From contig JAPPNO010000035.1 of assembly GCA_028873845.1 (NCBI GenBank), positions 32,902-96,901 of the forward strand: DNA of 64,000 bases, in the 5' to 3' direction. This document shows, in pieces, positions 38,020 through 47,309 of the stretch. The notes beneath the pieces are model-generated. The model made no database searches, had not been told where the DNA came from, and was given only the letters and a program-made list of their open reading frames with translations. The translations under genes and the position numbers were made by a program. Source of the DNA: Gemmatimonadota bacterium. GTDB lineage: Bacteria > Gemmatimonadota > Gemmatimonadetes > Longimicrobiales > Gaopeijiaceae. Every line of letters starts with the position of its first letter. Within the stretch, counting starts at the first letter, position 1.

Positions 38020-38161
38020 CACGGTCTGTAACCTAGCAAACCGGGGTTGAAACCGCCCGGCCACCGGGAGCAGGGGGGCGCCGGGCCGCGAGGCGGCATG
38101 AAGCGCGAGGTGGCGGCCACGGCGGAAATCCGCGGCCCAATCCGTTAGACTGAACCTCGAC

Positions 38162-39334
38162 ATGAACGACCGCGACCCAAACGGCAAACCGGGGCTGCTC
38201 GCCTTCGTGATGGGGGGCGGCGGCGCGCGCTCGGCCTACCAGGCGGGGGTGTTGCGGTACCTGTCGCGCCGCTTTCCGGATCTCGAGATCCCGATCATTA
38301 CCGGGGTCAGCGCGGGTGCCATCAATGCAGCCCACCTGGCCGCGCACCACGGCACCTTCCGGCAGGCCGCCGATGAGCTGACCCAGCTCTGGGCCGAGCT
38401 GACGGTCGACAAGGTCTTCCGCACCGACCTCGGGTCGCTTCGCAAGCACCTGTTCCGCTGGAGCCGGCAACTGCTTTCCGGAGGGAAGGGCGGCCGTCTC
38501 AAGGTCCGTGGTCTCCTCGACACGCAGCCGCTCCGCGAATACCTCACCGAAGCGATGCATGCGGTGGACGGCGAGCTGACGGGGATTCACTACAACCTGG
38601 CCACGGGCAGGCTCAGGGCCGCCGCACTGAGCACGACGAACTACTCGACCGGGCAGTCCATCCTCTGGGTGCAGGGCCACGATGTCGAGGAGTGGGAGCG
38701 TCCCAACCGGCGGTCCCGGCTCACCACGCTCTCGGTGGACCACGTCATGGCCTCGGCGGCGCTCCCGATCGTCTTTCCGGCGGTGCCGATCGGCGGGCAC
38801 TGGTACGGCGACGGCGGTATTCGGCTCACGGCGCCGCTGTCGCCGGCGCTGCACCTGGGCGCCGACCGCATCCTGGCCATCAGCACCCGCAGGGCGCGTT
38901 CCCACCGCGAGGCGGATCTGCCTACGGTGACCGGCTATCCGCCGCCGGTCCAAGTCGCGGGCGTACTGCTGAACGCGATCTTTCTCGACCTGCTGGACGA
39001 GGACTCACTGCGGCTTTCCCGCGTCAACGAGCTCCTGGAGGGGCTGGAATCCGAAGAGCGCCGGGGGATGCGGCCCATCCGGCTCCTGACGCTGCGGCCG
39101 TCGGTGGACCTGGGGCGGCTGGCCGGCAAGTTCGAGCCGCAGCTGCCCAGGGCGATCCGCTACATGACCCGGGGACTCGGTACAAGGCACACGGAAACGC
39201 CGGACTTCCTCAGCCTGATCATGTTCCAACCGGACTATCTGAGCGAACTTATGAGGGTGGGTGAGGCCGACGCCGAGGCCCGGGAGAGGGATCTCGCGGA
39301 GCTGCTGGAGCCCGGCGGTGCGCCCGCACGGTAG
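38162..39334 (+). CDS. Patatin-like phospholipase family protein
   Basis: FVMGGGGARSAYQAGVLRYL oxyanion motif, IITGVSAGAINAAHLA (GxSxG), WYGDGGIRLTAPLSPALHLGADRILAIS (DGG). Confidence 0.9.
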   Translation: MNDRDPNGKPGLLAFVMGGGGARSAYQAGVLRYLSRRFPDLEIPIITGVSAGAINAAHLAAHHGTFRQAADELTQLWAELTVDKVFRTDLGSLRKHLFRWSRQLLSGGKGGRLKVRGLLDTQPLREYLTEAMHAVDGELTGIHYNLATGRLRAAALSTTNYSTGQSILWVQGHDVEEWERPNRRSRLTTLSVDHVMASAALPIVFPAVPIGGHWYGDGGIRLTAPLSPALHLGADRILAISTRRARSHREADLPTVTGYPPPVQVAGVLLNAIFLDLLDEDSLRLSRVNELLEGLESEERRGMRPIRLLTLRPSVDLGRLAGKFEPQLPRAIRYMTRGLGTRHTETPDFLSLIMFQPDYLSELMRVGEADAEARERDLAELLEPGGAPAR

Positions 39335-39440
39335 AGGAAGCAGGCCCAAAACCCGTATCTTTCCGGCCCGGCGGGGTTCGGGCGCGCGGCGGAGGCAGGT
39401 CCCGGGGGATTGAATTGAACAGGAAACCGAGGAGGGCACC

Positions 39441-41390
39441 GTGAAGACGAGCGCCACTGACAACCACGGCAGGATGAGTGACGCCCGGGAGTCACGGGAA
39501 GTCGCCGAAGGGGCGCGGCAGGACAGGTGGGAAAAGCGCAGCTTCATGAAGGAGCTCTTCGGCGGCCGCCTGTCGCTGGACCTCGTGCATCCGCATCCGG
39601 CCCAGGACCCCGGGGAGGCCGCCAGGGCCGCCCCGTTCCTCGAGAGCATTCGCCGCTTTGCGGAGGAGCATGTGGACGGCGACGCCTTCGACCGCGACGG
39701 ATGGGTTCCCGACTCCGTGCTGCGGGGCCTGGCCGAGCTGGGCGCCTTCGGGATCAAGATCCCGCGGGAATACGGAGGCCTGGGACTGTCGCAGACATCC
39801 TACAACCGGGCTCTCGCGCTCGTCGCCAGCCGATGCGCCTCCACGGCGGCGTTCCTCTCCGCGCACCAGTCCATCGGGGTCCCCACGCCGCTGGTCCTCT
39901 TCGGTACCGAGGAGCAGAAGCGCAAGTACCTTCCCCGCCTTGCCGGGGGCGAGCTGTCGGCCTTCGCCCTGACCGAACCGGATGTGGGGTCCGACCCGGC
40001 CAACATGTCCACCTTCGCCGAGCTGTCGCCGGACGGAACGCACTACATCCTCAACGGAGAGAAGTTGTGGACCACGAACGGCCCCCGCTCCGACCTGCTG
40101 GTGGTCATGGCGCGGACCGCGCCGCGCGAGGGCGTGAGGGGGAAGCGTCCGATCAGCGCCTTCATCGTCGAGACGGCGTGGCCGGGGGTTGAGATGGGAC
40201 ACATCTGCCGGTTCATGGGACTGAACGGCATCTCCAACGGTGTGCTCCATTTCCGCGAAGTGAAGGTCCCGCGCGAGAACCTGCTGTGGGGCGAGGGACT
40301 GGGGCTGAAGCTGGCGCTCATCACGCTCAACACGGGCCGCCTGGCGCTTCCGGCCTTCTGTGCCGCCGCGGGCAAGGGGCTGGTGCACGCCTGCCGCAAG
40401 TGGGCACGGGAACGCGTCCAGTGGGGTGCGCCGATCGGGAAGCACGACGCCGTCGCCCAGATGCTGGGACGAATGGCGGCGGAAACCTATGCGATGGAAG
40501 CCGCCGTGGAGCTGGCCGCCGCCATGTCGGGCCTCGGCACGCTGGACATTCGGCTCGAAGCGGCCACCGCCAAGCTGTGGCACAGCGAGAAGGCCTGGGA
40601 CCTCGTCAACGATGCGGTGCAGATCCGGGGAGGGCGCGGCTACGAGACCGCCGACTCCCTGAGGCAGCGCGGCGAGGATCCGTTCCCCGTCGAACGGGCG
40701 CTCAGGGACTCGCGCATCAACCTCATCTTCGAGGGATCGAGCGAGATCATGCGCCTCTTCATCGCCCGCGAGGCGGTGGATGAGCACCTGACCGTGGCCG
40801 GCGCGGCCATCGATCCGCGCCTGCCGGTCACCACTCGCGCGGCAGCCTTCCTCAAGGCCGGACTGCACTACGCGTTCTGGTATCCGCGCAGGTGGCTGGG
40901 ATGGGGACGCTGGCCCCGTTACGGCTCCTTCGGCCCCCTGGCCGGACATGTGCGCTTTGCCAACCGCAACTCACGGAAACTCGCCCGCACCCTCTTCCAC
41001 GCGATGGTCCGCTTCGGGCCCAGGCTCGAACAGCGGCAGGCGGTGCTGGGCAGGCTCGTGGACATCGGCGGCGACCTGTTCGTCATGACGGCCGCTTGCG
41101 TGCGCGCCGCCAAACTCGTCCGCGAGGAACCCGGCGACCGGACCCCCGAGGAACTCGCCGACGCGGCCTGCAGGCTGGCACGCCGGCGCATCCGGGCCAA
41201 CTTCCGCGCCGTCTTCCGCAACGACGACACCGATCTGTACAAGGTGGCCCGCGGCGCCATGGCCGACCGCTATGCGTGGCTGGAGGCGGGGATCGTGGTC
41301 GAGCCCGCCGGGACCCCGCCGGCAGCCCCGCCCACCCCACCCCGGCCCCAGACGGAGCCTCACCGGGTCGCCGAGCCCGTACCCGGCTGA
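39441..41390 (+). CDS. Acyl-CoA dehydrogenase family protein
   Basis: ELGAFGIKIPREYGGLGLSQTSYNRAL...LSAFALTEPDVGSDPANMST...EKLWTTNG...IRGGRGYETADSLRQRGEDPFPVERALRDSRINLIFEGSSEIMRLFIAREAVDEHL; GTG start preceded by gaggagg. Confidence 0.92.
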   Translation: MKTSATDNHGRMSDARESREVAEGARQDRWEKRSFMKELFGGRLSLDLVHPHPAQDPGEAARAAPFLESIRRFAEEHVDGDAFDRDGWVPDSVLRGLAELGAFGIKIPREYGGLGLSQTSYNRALALVASRCASTAAFLSAHQSIGVPTPLVLFGTEEQKRKYLPRLAGGELSAFALTEPDVGSDPANMSTFAELSPDGTHYILNGEKLWTTNGPRSDLLVVMARTAPREGVRGKRPISAFIVETAWPGVEMGHICRFMGLNGISNGVLHFREVKVPRENLLWGEGLGLKLALITLNTGRLALPAFCAAAGKGLVHACRKWARERVQWGAPIGKHDAVAQMLGRMAAETYAMEAAVELAAAMSGLGTLDIRLEAATAKLWHSEKAWDLVNDAVQIRGGRGYETADSLRQRGEDPFPVERALRDSRINLIFEGSSEIMRLFIAREAVDEHLTVAGAAIDPRLPVTTRAAAFLKAGLHYAFWYPRRWLGWGRWPRYGSFGPLAGHVRFANRNSRKLARTLFHAMVRFGPRLEQRQAVLGRLVDIGGDLFVMTAACVRAAKLVREEPGDRTPEELADAACRLARRRIRANFRAVFRNDDTDLYKVARGAMADRYAWLEAGIVVEPAGTPPAAPPTPPRPQTEPHRVAEPVPG

Positions 41391-41407
41391 GGGCGCGCGC
41401 ATTGCCC

Positions 41408-42289
41408 ATGGCACGTCCACTGCTCCTCTTCGTCCTCCTGTGGACACTCGGGCTGCTCCTCCTGGGCAGCATCGTTCACGCCGTAGGAGCCAGCCTCGCC
41501 TGTCCCGACTGGCCCACCTGCTTCGGCACGATGCTCCCCGAGATGACCGGTGGCGTTTTCTGGGAACACCTCCACCGCCTCTGGGCCGGCGCATTGCTGG
41601 TCGTTTTCCCCGTGGCGGTGATTCTCACGCGCCGCGCGTATCCGGATCGGGTGATGCTCTTCCGTCTCGGCCTGGCCGGAATCGGGCTGCTCCTCGTCCA
41701 GTCGGTCCTGGGCGGCCTCACGGTGATCTTCCAGCTGCCCGATGCCATCTCCACCTCCCACCTGGCGCTGGCCTTCCTGTTCCTGGCGCTGGCCACGGTG
41801 ATCCTGGTCCGGACCGGACCCGAAACCGACGACTACCGCGACGCCGGCTCCGGGAGGCGTTTGGTTCGGCGTGCCGGGCTCGTGGTGGCCGGCATCGTGT
41901 TCGTCCAGTCGGTCGTCGGGGCGCTGGTTCGCCACACCGACGCCGGGATGGCATGCCCGGACGTGCCGCTGTGCCTCGGCCGGGTCATCCCGCCACTCGA
42001 GTACCCGGCGGTGCAGCTCCATTTTCTGCACCGCGTTCTCGGAATCGTCGCGGCGGCGGTGACGCTCCGCTACGCCTGGCTCGTGGTGGCACGTACCCGG
42101 GTGCCCTTCGCGAGAAGGACGGCGACGGCGCTGGCGGCGGGGGTGGTCTTGCAGGTTCTCCTGGGGTTCGCTTCGGTGGCGGGCCGGCTTGCACCCCCCT
42201 ACGTGTCCACGCACACGCTCCTCGCCGCCATGCTCCTCTCGCTTGGAGTGGCCATGGCCGCCCACGCCTGGCCGTCCGCACCCCGATGA
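41408..42289 (+). CDS. ctaA: Heme A synthase (COX15/CtaA family)
   Basis: LGSIVHAVGASLACPDWPTCFGTMLPEMTGGVFWEHLHRLWAG...QSVVGALVRHTDAGMACPDVPLCLGRVIPPLEYPAVQLHFLHRVLG. Confidence 0.9.
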   Translation: MARPLLLFVLLWTLGLLLLGSIVHAVGASLACPDWPTCFGTMLPEMTGGVFWEHLHRLWAGALLVVFPVAVILTRRAYPDRVMLFRLGLAGIGLLLVQSVLGGLTVIFQLPDAISTSHLALAFLFLALATVILVRTGPETDDYRDAGSGRRLVRRAGLVVAGIVFVQSVVGALVRHTDAGMACPDVPLCLGRVIPPLEYPAVQLHFLHRVLGIVAAAVTLRYAWLVVARTRVPFARRTATALAAGVVLQVLLGFASVAGRLAPPYVSTHTLLAAMLLSLGVAMAAHAWPSAPR

Positions 42290-42717
42290 CCGCGGAGACA
42301 GCCGGCCAGGCACTGGCAGCGGTCAACGCGGCGCTCAACCTGACCTGCACCGTGCTGCTCCTTGCCGGTTTCCGCCTGATTCGGCGCGGGGAAGTCAGAA
42401 AACACCGCCGCTGCATGGTCGGCGCCGTGACGGCTTCCGCCCTCTTCCTCGTCCTGTACCTGGTGCGGTTTTCGCTGACCGGAACGCACACCTTCGAGGG
42501 GCCCGCGACGGTGCGGCGCATCTACCTGGTGATCCTGTTCAGCCACATGGTCCTGGCCGCGGCGGTCGTGCCGCTGGTCCTCCGGCTTCTCCACCTCCTG
42601 AGGCACCGCAGGTTCAAGGCGCACGGACGGCTGGCACGGTGGACCCTCCCGGTGTGGCTCTATGTCTCCGTTACCGGGCTCTTCGTCTACTACATGCTCT
42701 ACCACGCGTACGGTTAG
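42286..42717 (+). CDS. DUF420 (YozB/CtaM-like) membrane protein
   Basis: ATGA overlap with CtaA; LNLTCTVLLLAGFRLIRRGEVRKHRRCMVGAVTASALFLVLYLVRFSLTGTHTFEGPATVRRIYLVILFSHMVLAAAVVPLVL. Confidence 0.85.
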   Translation: MTAETAGQALAAVNAALNLTCTVLLLAGFRLIRRGEVRKHRRCMVGAVTASALFLVLYLVRFSLTGTHTFEGPATVRRIYLVILFSHMVLAAAVVPLVLRLLHLLRHRRFKAHGRLARWTLPVWLYVSVTGLFVYYMLYHAYG

Positions 42718-42811
42718 CGCTGGCAGTCGGACGACAGGGGGATTCCGGTTCTCGGGACGCGTGTCCGCGGTCACAGCCGCCGGTGAGTCCGCCGGCCGGC
42801 TGCCGGCCCGG

Positions 42812-43414
42812 CTACTCCTTCAGCGACCACTTGCAGACACGGTCCCCCCGCGTCTCGCAACTGTGCTTGACGACCTTCAACTCCCCGCCCACCCCCTTCC
42901 ACAACGCACGCTCGCAGAATCCCGTGACGAGCGCGCAGGCGTCCCCGCCCGGGTCCATCTGCACCAGCGGCGACACCGACACCTCGAGCGAGAAGGTGCC
43001 GGACACGAAGCCGCCCATCCGCTGGCCGAACAGCCTGCGCAACGTGCGCGAGGTCGCGCGCCTCACCATGCGGAAGCGCATGACCCGAGGAAGCCACCAC
43101 TTCCGTCGCGGAATGTGCTCCTCCGCCAGACGGGTCCCCATCTCGAAAAAGACCTTCGCCGCGTCGGGGCGCTTCTTGACCAGGCGGGTGAAGTCCGCCA
43201 GTTCGTCGTCGGACAGCTTCCTGCCCTGGCGCGCATACTCCCGGTACAGCTCGATCTGCCGCTCCACCACCTCGCTCAGTCCCAACCTGCGCGGGATGGT
43301 GCGGGCAACCACCTCGTTTTCGAGGGTCTCGCCGGGCCGGTCCACCGATCTGAGCGCCTCGAGCAACGAAAGGGCGACCTGGGCGGCCACGCGAGGTTTC
43401 CGAACTTCGCTCAA
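42812..43414 (-). CDS. Hypothetical protein with V4R-like C-terminus
   Basis: FSLEVSVSPLVQMDPGGDACALVTGFCERALWKGVGGELKVVKHSCETRGDRVCKWSLKE; RGDxxCxW ending resembles 4-vinyl-reductase/V4R domains. Confidence 0.5.
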   Translation of the reverse strand: MSEVRKPRVAAQVALSLLEALRSVDRPGETLENEVVARTIPRRLGLSEVVERQIELYREYARQGRKLSDDELADFTRLVKKRPDAAKVFFEMGTRLAEEHIPRRKWWLPRVMRFRMVRRATSRTLRRLFGQRMGGFVSGTFSLEVSVSPLVQMDPGGDACALVTGFCERALWKGVGGELKVVKHSCETRGDRVCKWSLKE

Positions 43415-43665
43415 TTGCGGATCTCGTTCCTGTCGCTGTCGACGTACGTGCCCAGGTCACCCGGCCCGTACTGGAATCTGACCAAACGACACCGGTCGGA
43501 GCAAACGGTCACGGTGGTGCCGGCCTCCGATTGCCCCCCCACCACTCCCCTTTCTACCTTCCGGTGCAGTGCAAGATCCCTTGCGGTCCCGCTGCCCGCG
43601 GAGCGCTCTCCATCGGAGCTTCGCCCGCCACTGTCCCTCCACCCCGCCCCCAACCCACTGAGTCC

Positions 43666-44802
43666 TTGAAGCGATACGCGGCCTTCGACCCGCCCGAATA
43701 CCGGAACTGGCAGCCCGACGCCGCCCTGGTGCGCGAGTACCGCCACCGGATCCACGAAGATCCGGAGCGCGCCGCGGTTGTGGAGCAACTCCCGGCCGAC
43801 CGTCTGCTCGGCATCTACCGCGGCCTCCTCCTCACGCGCCTGCAGGACATCGGGCTCAAGCGCTGGGTGCGCCAGGGAGTCATCAGCAAGGCGTGGCTGG
43901 GCGTGGGAGAAGAGGCGGTGACCGTCGGGTGCGTCGCCGCACTTCACCCGGATCGGGACGTGGTCATCCCGATGATCCGCAACGCCGGGGCGGGTCACAT
44001 GATGGGACTTCCGCTGGTGCACGGCTTCACCTCCTACCTGGCCACCGCCAACAGCCCGAGCGCGGGACGGGACTTTCACTACGGCGATGTCGCACGCGGC
44101 GTGATCCAGCCGGTCAGCCACATGGGCACCAGCGTGCCGGTCGCGGCCGGTGCGGCGCTGGCCTTCAGGAATCGCGGCGAAGACCGCGTCGCGCTCACCT
44201 GGACGGGTGACGGAGCGACGAAGACCGCAGCCTGCCACGAGGGCCTGGTCTTCGCTTCCCGGCTGAGCGTGCCTGCGATCGTCGTGATTCAGAACAACCA
44301 GGTCGCCCTGGGTACGCGCGTCGACCAGCACGGCGCCGGCAGGCCCGAGGACACCCCCGGAGCCCACGGCATCACCCCACTCGTCTGCGACGGCAACAAT
44401 GTGCTCGACGTCTTCGCGGCCACCGCCCTGGCCAGAAGGCGGTGCGTACGCGGCGATGGCCCGGCCGTGGTCGTCGCCGAGACCTTCCGCATGGGCGGCC
44501 ACGCCACCCACGACGAGCGGGAAGCGCGCGACACCTTCGCCGCCGAACTCTTCGAACACTGGGGGCGCCGCGATCCCGTCGGCCTCTTCGAGGCGTACCT
44601 GCTGGAGGAAGGCGTCCCCCCCGCCACGCTCGCCGGCGTGGAGGCCGACGCCACCGAAGCGGTCGAGCACGCCGCCGAGCAGGCCCTCGCATCGCGCGAC
44701 GATCTTCCGCCGCCCGAGCACGCCCTTTTCGAGGGAATCTCCGAGGGTGGTGTGCTTCATGGTCTGGAGGCGCGGCTGGCGGCCCGTGCCCGGGAGGAAT
44801 AG
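43666..44802 (+). CDS. Thiamine-diphosphate-dependent 2-oxoacid dehydrogenase E1 alpha subunit (start uncertain)
   Basis: LLGIYRGLLLTRLQDIGLKRWVRQGVISKAWLGVGEEAVTVGCVAAL...VAAGAALAFRNRGEDRVALTWTGDGATKTAACHEGLVFAS...PAIVVIQNNQVALGTRVDQH (ThDP GDG...NN motif). Confidence 0.88.
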   Translation: MKRYAAFDPPEYRNWQPDAALVREYRHRIHEDPERAAVVEQLPADRLLGIYRGLLLTRLQDIGLKRWVRQGVISKAWLGVGEEAVTVGCVAALHPDRDVVIPMIRNAGAGHMMGLPLVHGFTSYLATANSPSAGRDFHYGDVARGVIQPVSHMGTSVPVAAGAALAFRNRGEDRVALTWTGDGATKTAACHEGLVFASRLSVPAIVVIQNNQVALGTRVDQHGAGRPEDTPGAHGITPLVCDGNNVLDVFAATALARRRCVRGDGPAVVVAETFRMGGHATHDEREARDTFAAELFEHWGRRDPVGLFEAYLLEEGVPPATLAGVEADATEAVEHAAEQALASRDDLPPPEHALFEGISEGGVLHGLEARLAARAREE

Positions 44803-44812
44803 GATTCACGCC

Positions 44813-45463
44813 ATGTTCGAGAATCTGCGCCGCGCCTTCCGGGAAGCCGTCGACAACTTCAACAGGGAGGTCGACCGCGATGCCGTGCCCGAGGCGGTCG
44901 ACAAGCTGCTCAAGGGGATGCAGCGGGAGGCCGTCGATGCGAAGGCCGCGCTGGAGGGGCTGAAGAAGCAGCTCGCCGTCGCGCGGGAGCGTTCCAGCGC
45001 CGAGGCGAACAACGCGGAGGTCTGCAGGCGCCGCGAGGCCATGGCGCGGGACATCGGCGACAGCGACACGGCCGAGCTGGCCGCCACCTACGCCGAGAAG
45101 CACGACGCCCGCCGCAAGGTGCTCTCCGACAAGGCGAAGGCCATCGAGGCCGAAATCCGCCTGCAGGAGGCGGAGTACACCGAGATGATGTCGCAGATCA
45201 GGAAGGCACGCGCCAACCGGGACCGGCTCGCGGCCACCGCCGGGCGGACGCGGACGCGCGACTCGCTCGGCGGGGCCGACGACCTCTTCGGGGAGCTCGA
45301 CCGGATGGCCGAACGTATCGGCGACAGCGAGGCGGCCGGGAGCGCGGAGGAAACACTTTTCGACGACGCGCGGGACTTCGACGAGCAGCTGGGCGCGTCC
45401 CGCCGGGAGGAAGCGATCGACGCCCGCCTGGAGGACCTGAAGCGCCGCATGCGCAAGGGGTAG
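44813..45463 (+). CDS. PspA/IM30-like coiled-coil protein
   Basis: MFENLRRAFREAVDNFNREVDRDAVPEAVDKLLKGMQREAVDAKAALEGLKKQLA...; continuous helical heptads. Confidence 0.72.
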   Translation: MFENLRRAFREAVDNFNREVDRDAVPEAVDKLLKGMQREAVDAKAALEGLKKQLAVARERSSAEANNAEVCRRREAMARDIGDSDTAELAATYAEKHDARRKVLSDKAKAIEAEIRLQEAEYTEMMSQIRKARANRDRLAATAGRTRTRDSLGGADDLFGELDRMAERIGDSEAAGSAEETLFDDARDFDEQLGASRREEAIDARLEDLKRRMRKG

Positions 45464-45507
45464 GAACCCCTCGTGCGGATGTCCCTCCGAACCGCTAGAT
45501 TCGGGAC

Positions 45508-45786
45508 ATGGAAAACTGGATCGGAGTTGCAGTCTGGATCGTGATGGGCATGGCGATCGGCCTCGGGATGAAGGTGGTCGTCAAGCGCCCCGATACCACC
45601 CCGGGGCATACCCGCGTTCTGTGCGTGCTGGGCGCCTTCGCCGCGGTGATCGGCGGCATGCTGGGCGTGGGCATTCTCGAGTTCGACCATCCGGTGGCGC
45701 TCAGCTTTGGCGGGATGGCGGGTGCGGTAGGCCTGGCGGTCCTCATGACCTGGGTCTACCGCTGGGGCATCAAGGGTCTCACCTGA
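45508..45786 (+). CDS. Small membrane protein, GlsB/YeaQ/YmgE-like
   Basis: MENWIGVAVWIVMGMAIGLGMKVVVKRPDTTPGHTRVLCVLGAFAAVIGGMLGVGIL; 3 TM. Confidence 0.55.
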   Translation: MENWIGVAVWIVMGMAIGLGMKVVVKRPDTTPGHTRVLCVLGAFAAVIGGMLGVGILEFDHPVALSFGGMAGAVGLAVLMTWVYRWGIKGLT

Positions 45787-45814
45787 GCCTCCCACGCCCC
45801 ATCCGCCACGCGCC

Positions 45815-47194
45815 ATGACCCGCCCCGTCGAATACGCCCACCGGGAACGCGCCCGCTTCTACGACGAACTGTGGGACTTTCTGCGCATTCCTTCCGTCTC
45901 GGCCAAGTCCGAGCACGACGGAGACACGGAGCGGGCTGCCGGCTGGGTGCGCGGCCAGCTGGAGCGCGCCGGCCTGCAGGCCGAGACGATTCGCACGCCC
46001 GGCCACCCGGTCGTGCTCGGGGAATGGCGGGGAGCGGGCCCCGAAGCGCCGACCGTCCTCATCTACGGGCACTACGATGTGCAGCCGCCGGAACCGCTGG
46101 ACCTGTGGGACAGCCCCCCTTTCGAGCCCGCCATCCGCGACGGCCGCATCTACGCAAGGGGCTCCGCCGACGACAAGGGACAGCTGTTCCTGCACATCAA
46201 GGCGCTCGAGGCGCACCTGGCCACGCGCGGCCGGCTGCCCGTCAACGTCGTCGTTCTGGCGGAGGGCGAGGAGGAGGTGGGCTCGCCCAACCTCGTACCC
46301 TTCGTCAGGGCGCACCGGGAACGGCTCGCGGCGGAGACGGTGGTCATCTCCGATTCGGCCATGTTCGCCCCCGGTGTTCCATCGCTGCTGTTCTCGCTGC
46401 GCGGTCTGGCCTACTTCGAGATCCACGCACGGGGGCCCCGTTCGGACCTCCACTCCGGTGCCTACGGCGGCGCGATACCGAACCCCGCGAACGCGCTGGC
46501 GCGGGTGATCGGAACCCTTCACGACGAGACGGGGCGGATCGCCATCGCCGGCTTCTACGACGACATCGACCCCCCTTCGCGCGAGACGCTTGAAGGGATC
46601 CGATCACTCCCGTTCGACGCCGAGGCGTACGCGCGCGAGGTGGGCACGGTCCCCGCCGGCGGCGAGCCGGCCTATTCGCCGCTTGAGCGCCTGTGGACCC
46701 GCCCCTCGTGCGATGTGAACGGCATGCTGTCCGGCTATACGGGCGAAGGGGCCAAGACCGTGCTCCCCGCGAAGGCGATGGCCAAGGTCAGCTTCCGCCT
46801 GGTCCCCGGCCAGTCGCCGGATCGGGTGAAGGTGCTGCTGGAAGCGCACCTGGCGAAGGTGGCGCCCGCCGGGGTGGAACTCACCCTGGTGGAGTTGCAC
46901 GGCGGCCGTCCCTGGCGCGCCCAACTGGAGGGGCCGCTCTTCGAGGCCGCCTCGCGGGCGCTGGAACGCTCGTTCGGAGCGCGCCCGGTGCTCGCCGGCG
47001 AGGGCGGCACGATCCCCATCGTGGGGGAATTCGAGGAGATCCTGGGGGCGAATTCGCTGCTTCTCGGCTTCGCCCTCCCGGGCGCCAACATGCACGCCCC
47101 CAACGAGTGGTTCGCGACCGACTGCTTCGAAAAGGGGATCGATACGCTGATCCACCTGTACGACGAGCTGGCTGCAGGAAGCAATCCCGGGTAG
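45815..47194 (+). CDS. M20 family dipeptidase
   Basis: VLIYGHYDVQPPEPLDLWDSPPFEPAIRDGRIYARGSADDKGQLFLHIKALEA...EGEEEVGSPNL...SLRGLAYFEIHARGPRSDLHSGAYGGAIPNP. Confidence 0.94.
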   Translation: MTRPVEYAHRERARFYDELWDFLRIPSVSAKSEHDGDTERAAGWVRGQLERAGLQAETIRTPGHPVVLGEWRGAGPEAPTVLIYGHYDVQPPEPLDLWDSPPFEPAIRDGRIYARGSADDKGQLFLHIKALEAHLATRGRLPVNVVVLAEGEEEVGSPNLVPFVRAHRERLAAETVVISDSAMFAPGVPSLLFSLRGLAYFEIHARGPRSDLHSGAYGGAIPNPANALARVIGTLHDETGRIAIAGFYDDIDPPSRETLEGIRSLPFDAEAYAREVGTVPAGGEPAYSPLERLWTRPSCDVNGMLSGYTGEGAKTVLPAKAMAKVSFRLVPGQSPDRVKVLLEAHLAKVAPAGVELTLVELHGGRPWRAQLEGPLFEAASRALERSFGARPVLAGEGGTIPIVGEFEEILGANSLLLGFALPGANMHAPNEWFATDCFEKGIDTLIHLYDELAAGSNPG

Positions 47195-47309
47195 CCAGAG
47201 GTGCTGACGGCTCACCTCCGTGCAGCGCCGTCCGATCCGGCGGGGTTCAGTCCTGCGGACCGAGCCGCCGGGCGCCCCTGGAGTAGCGCCCCGCCCACAG
47301 TGCAGTGGG

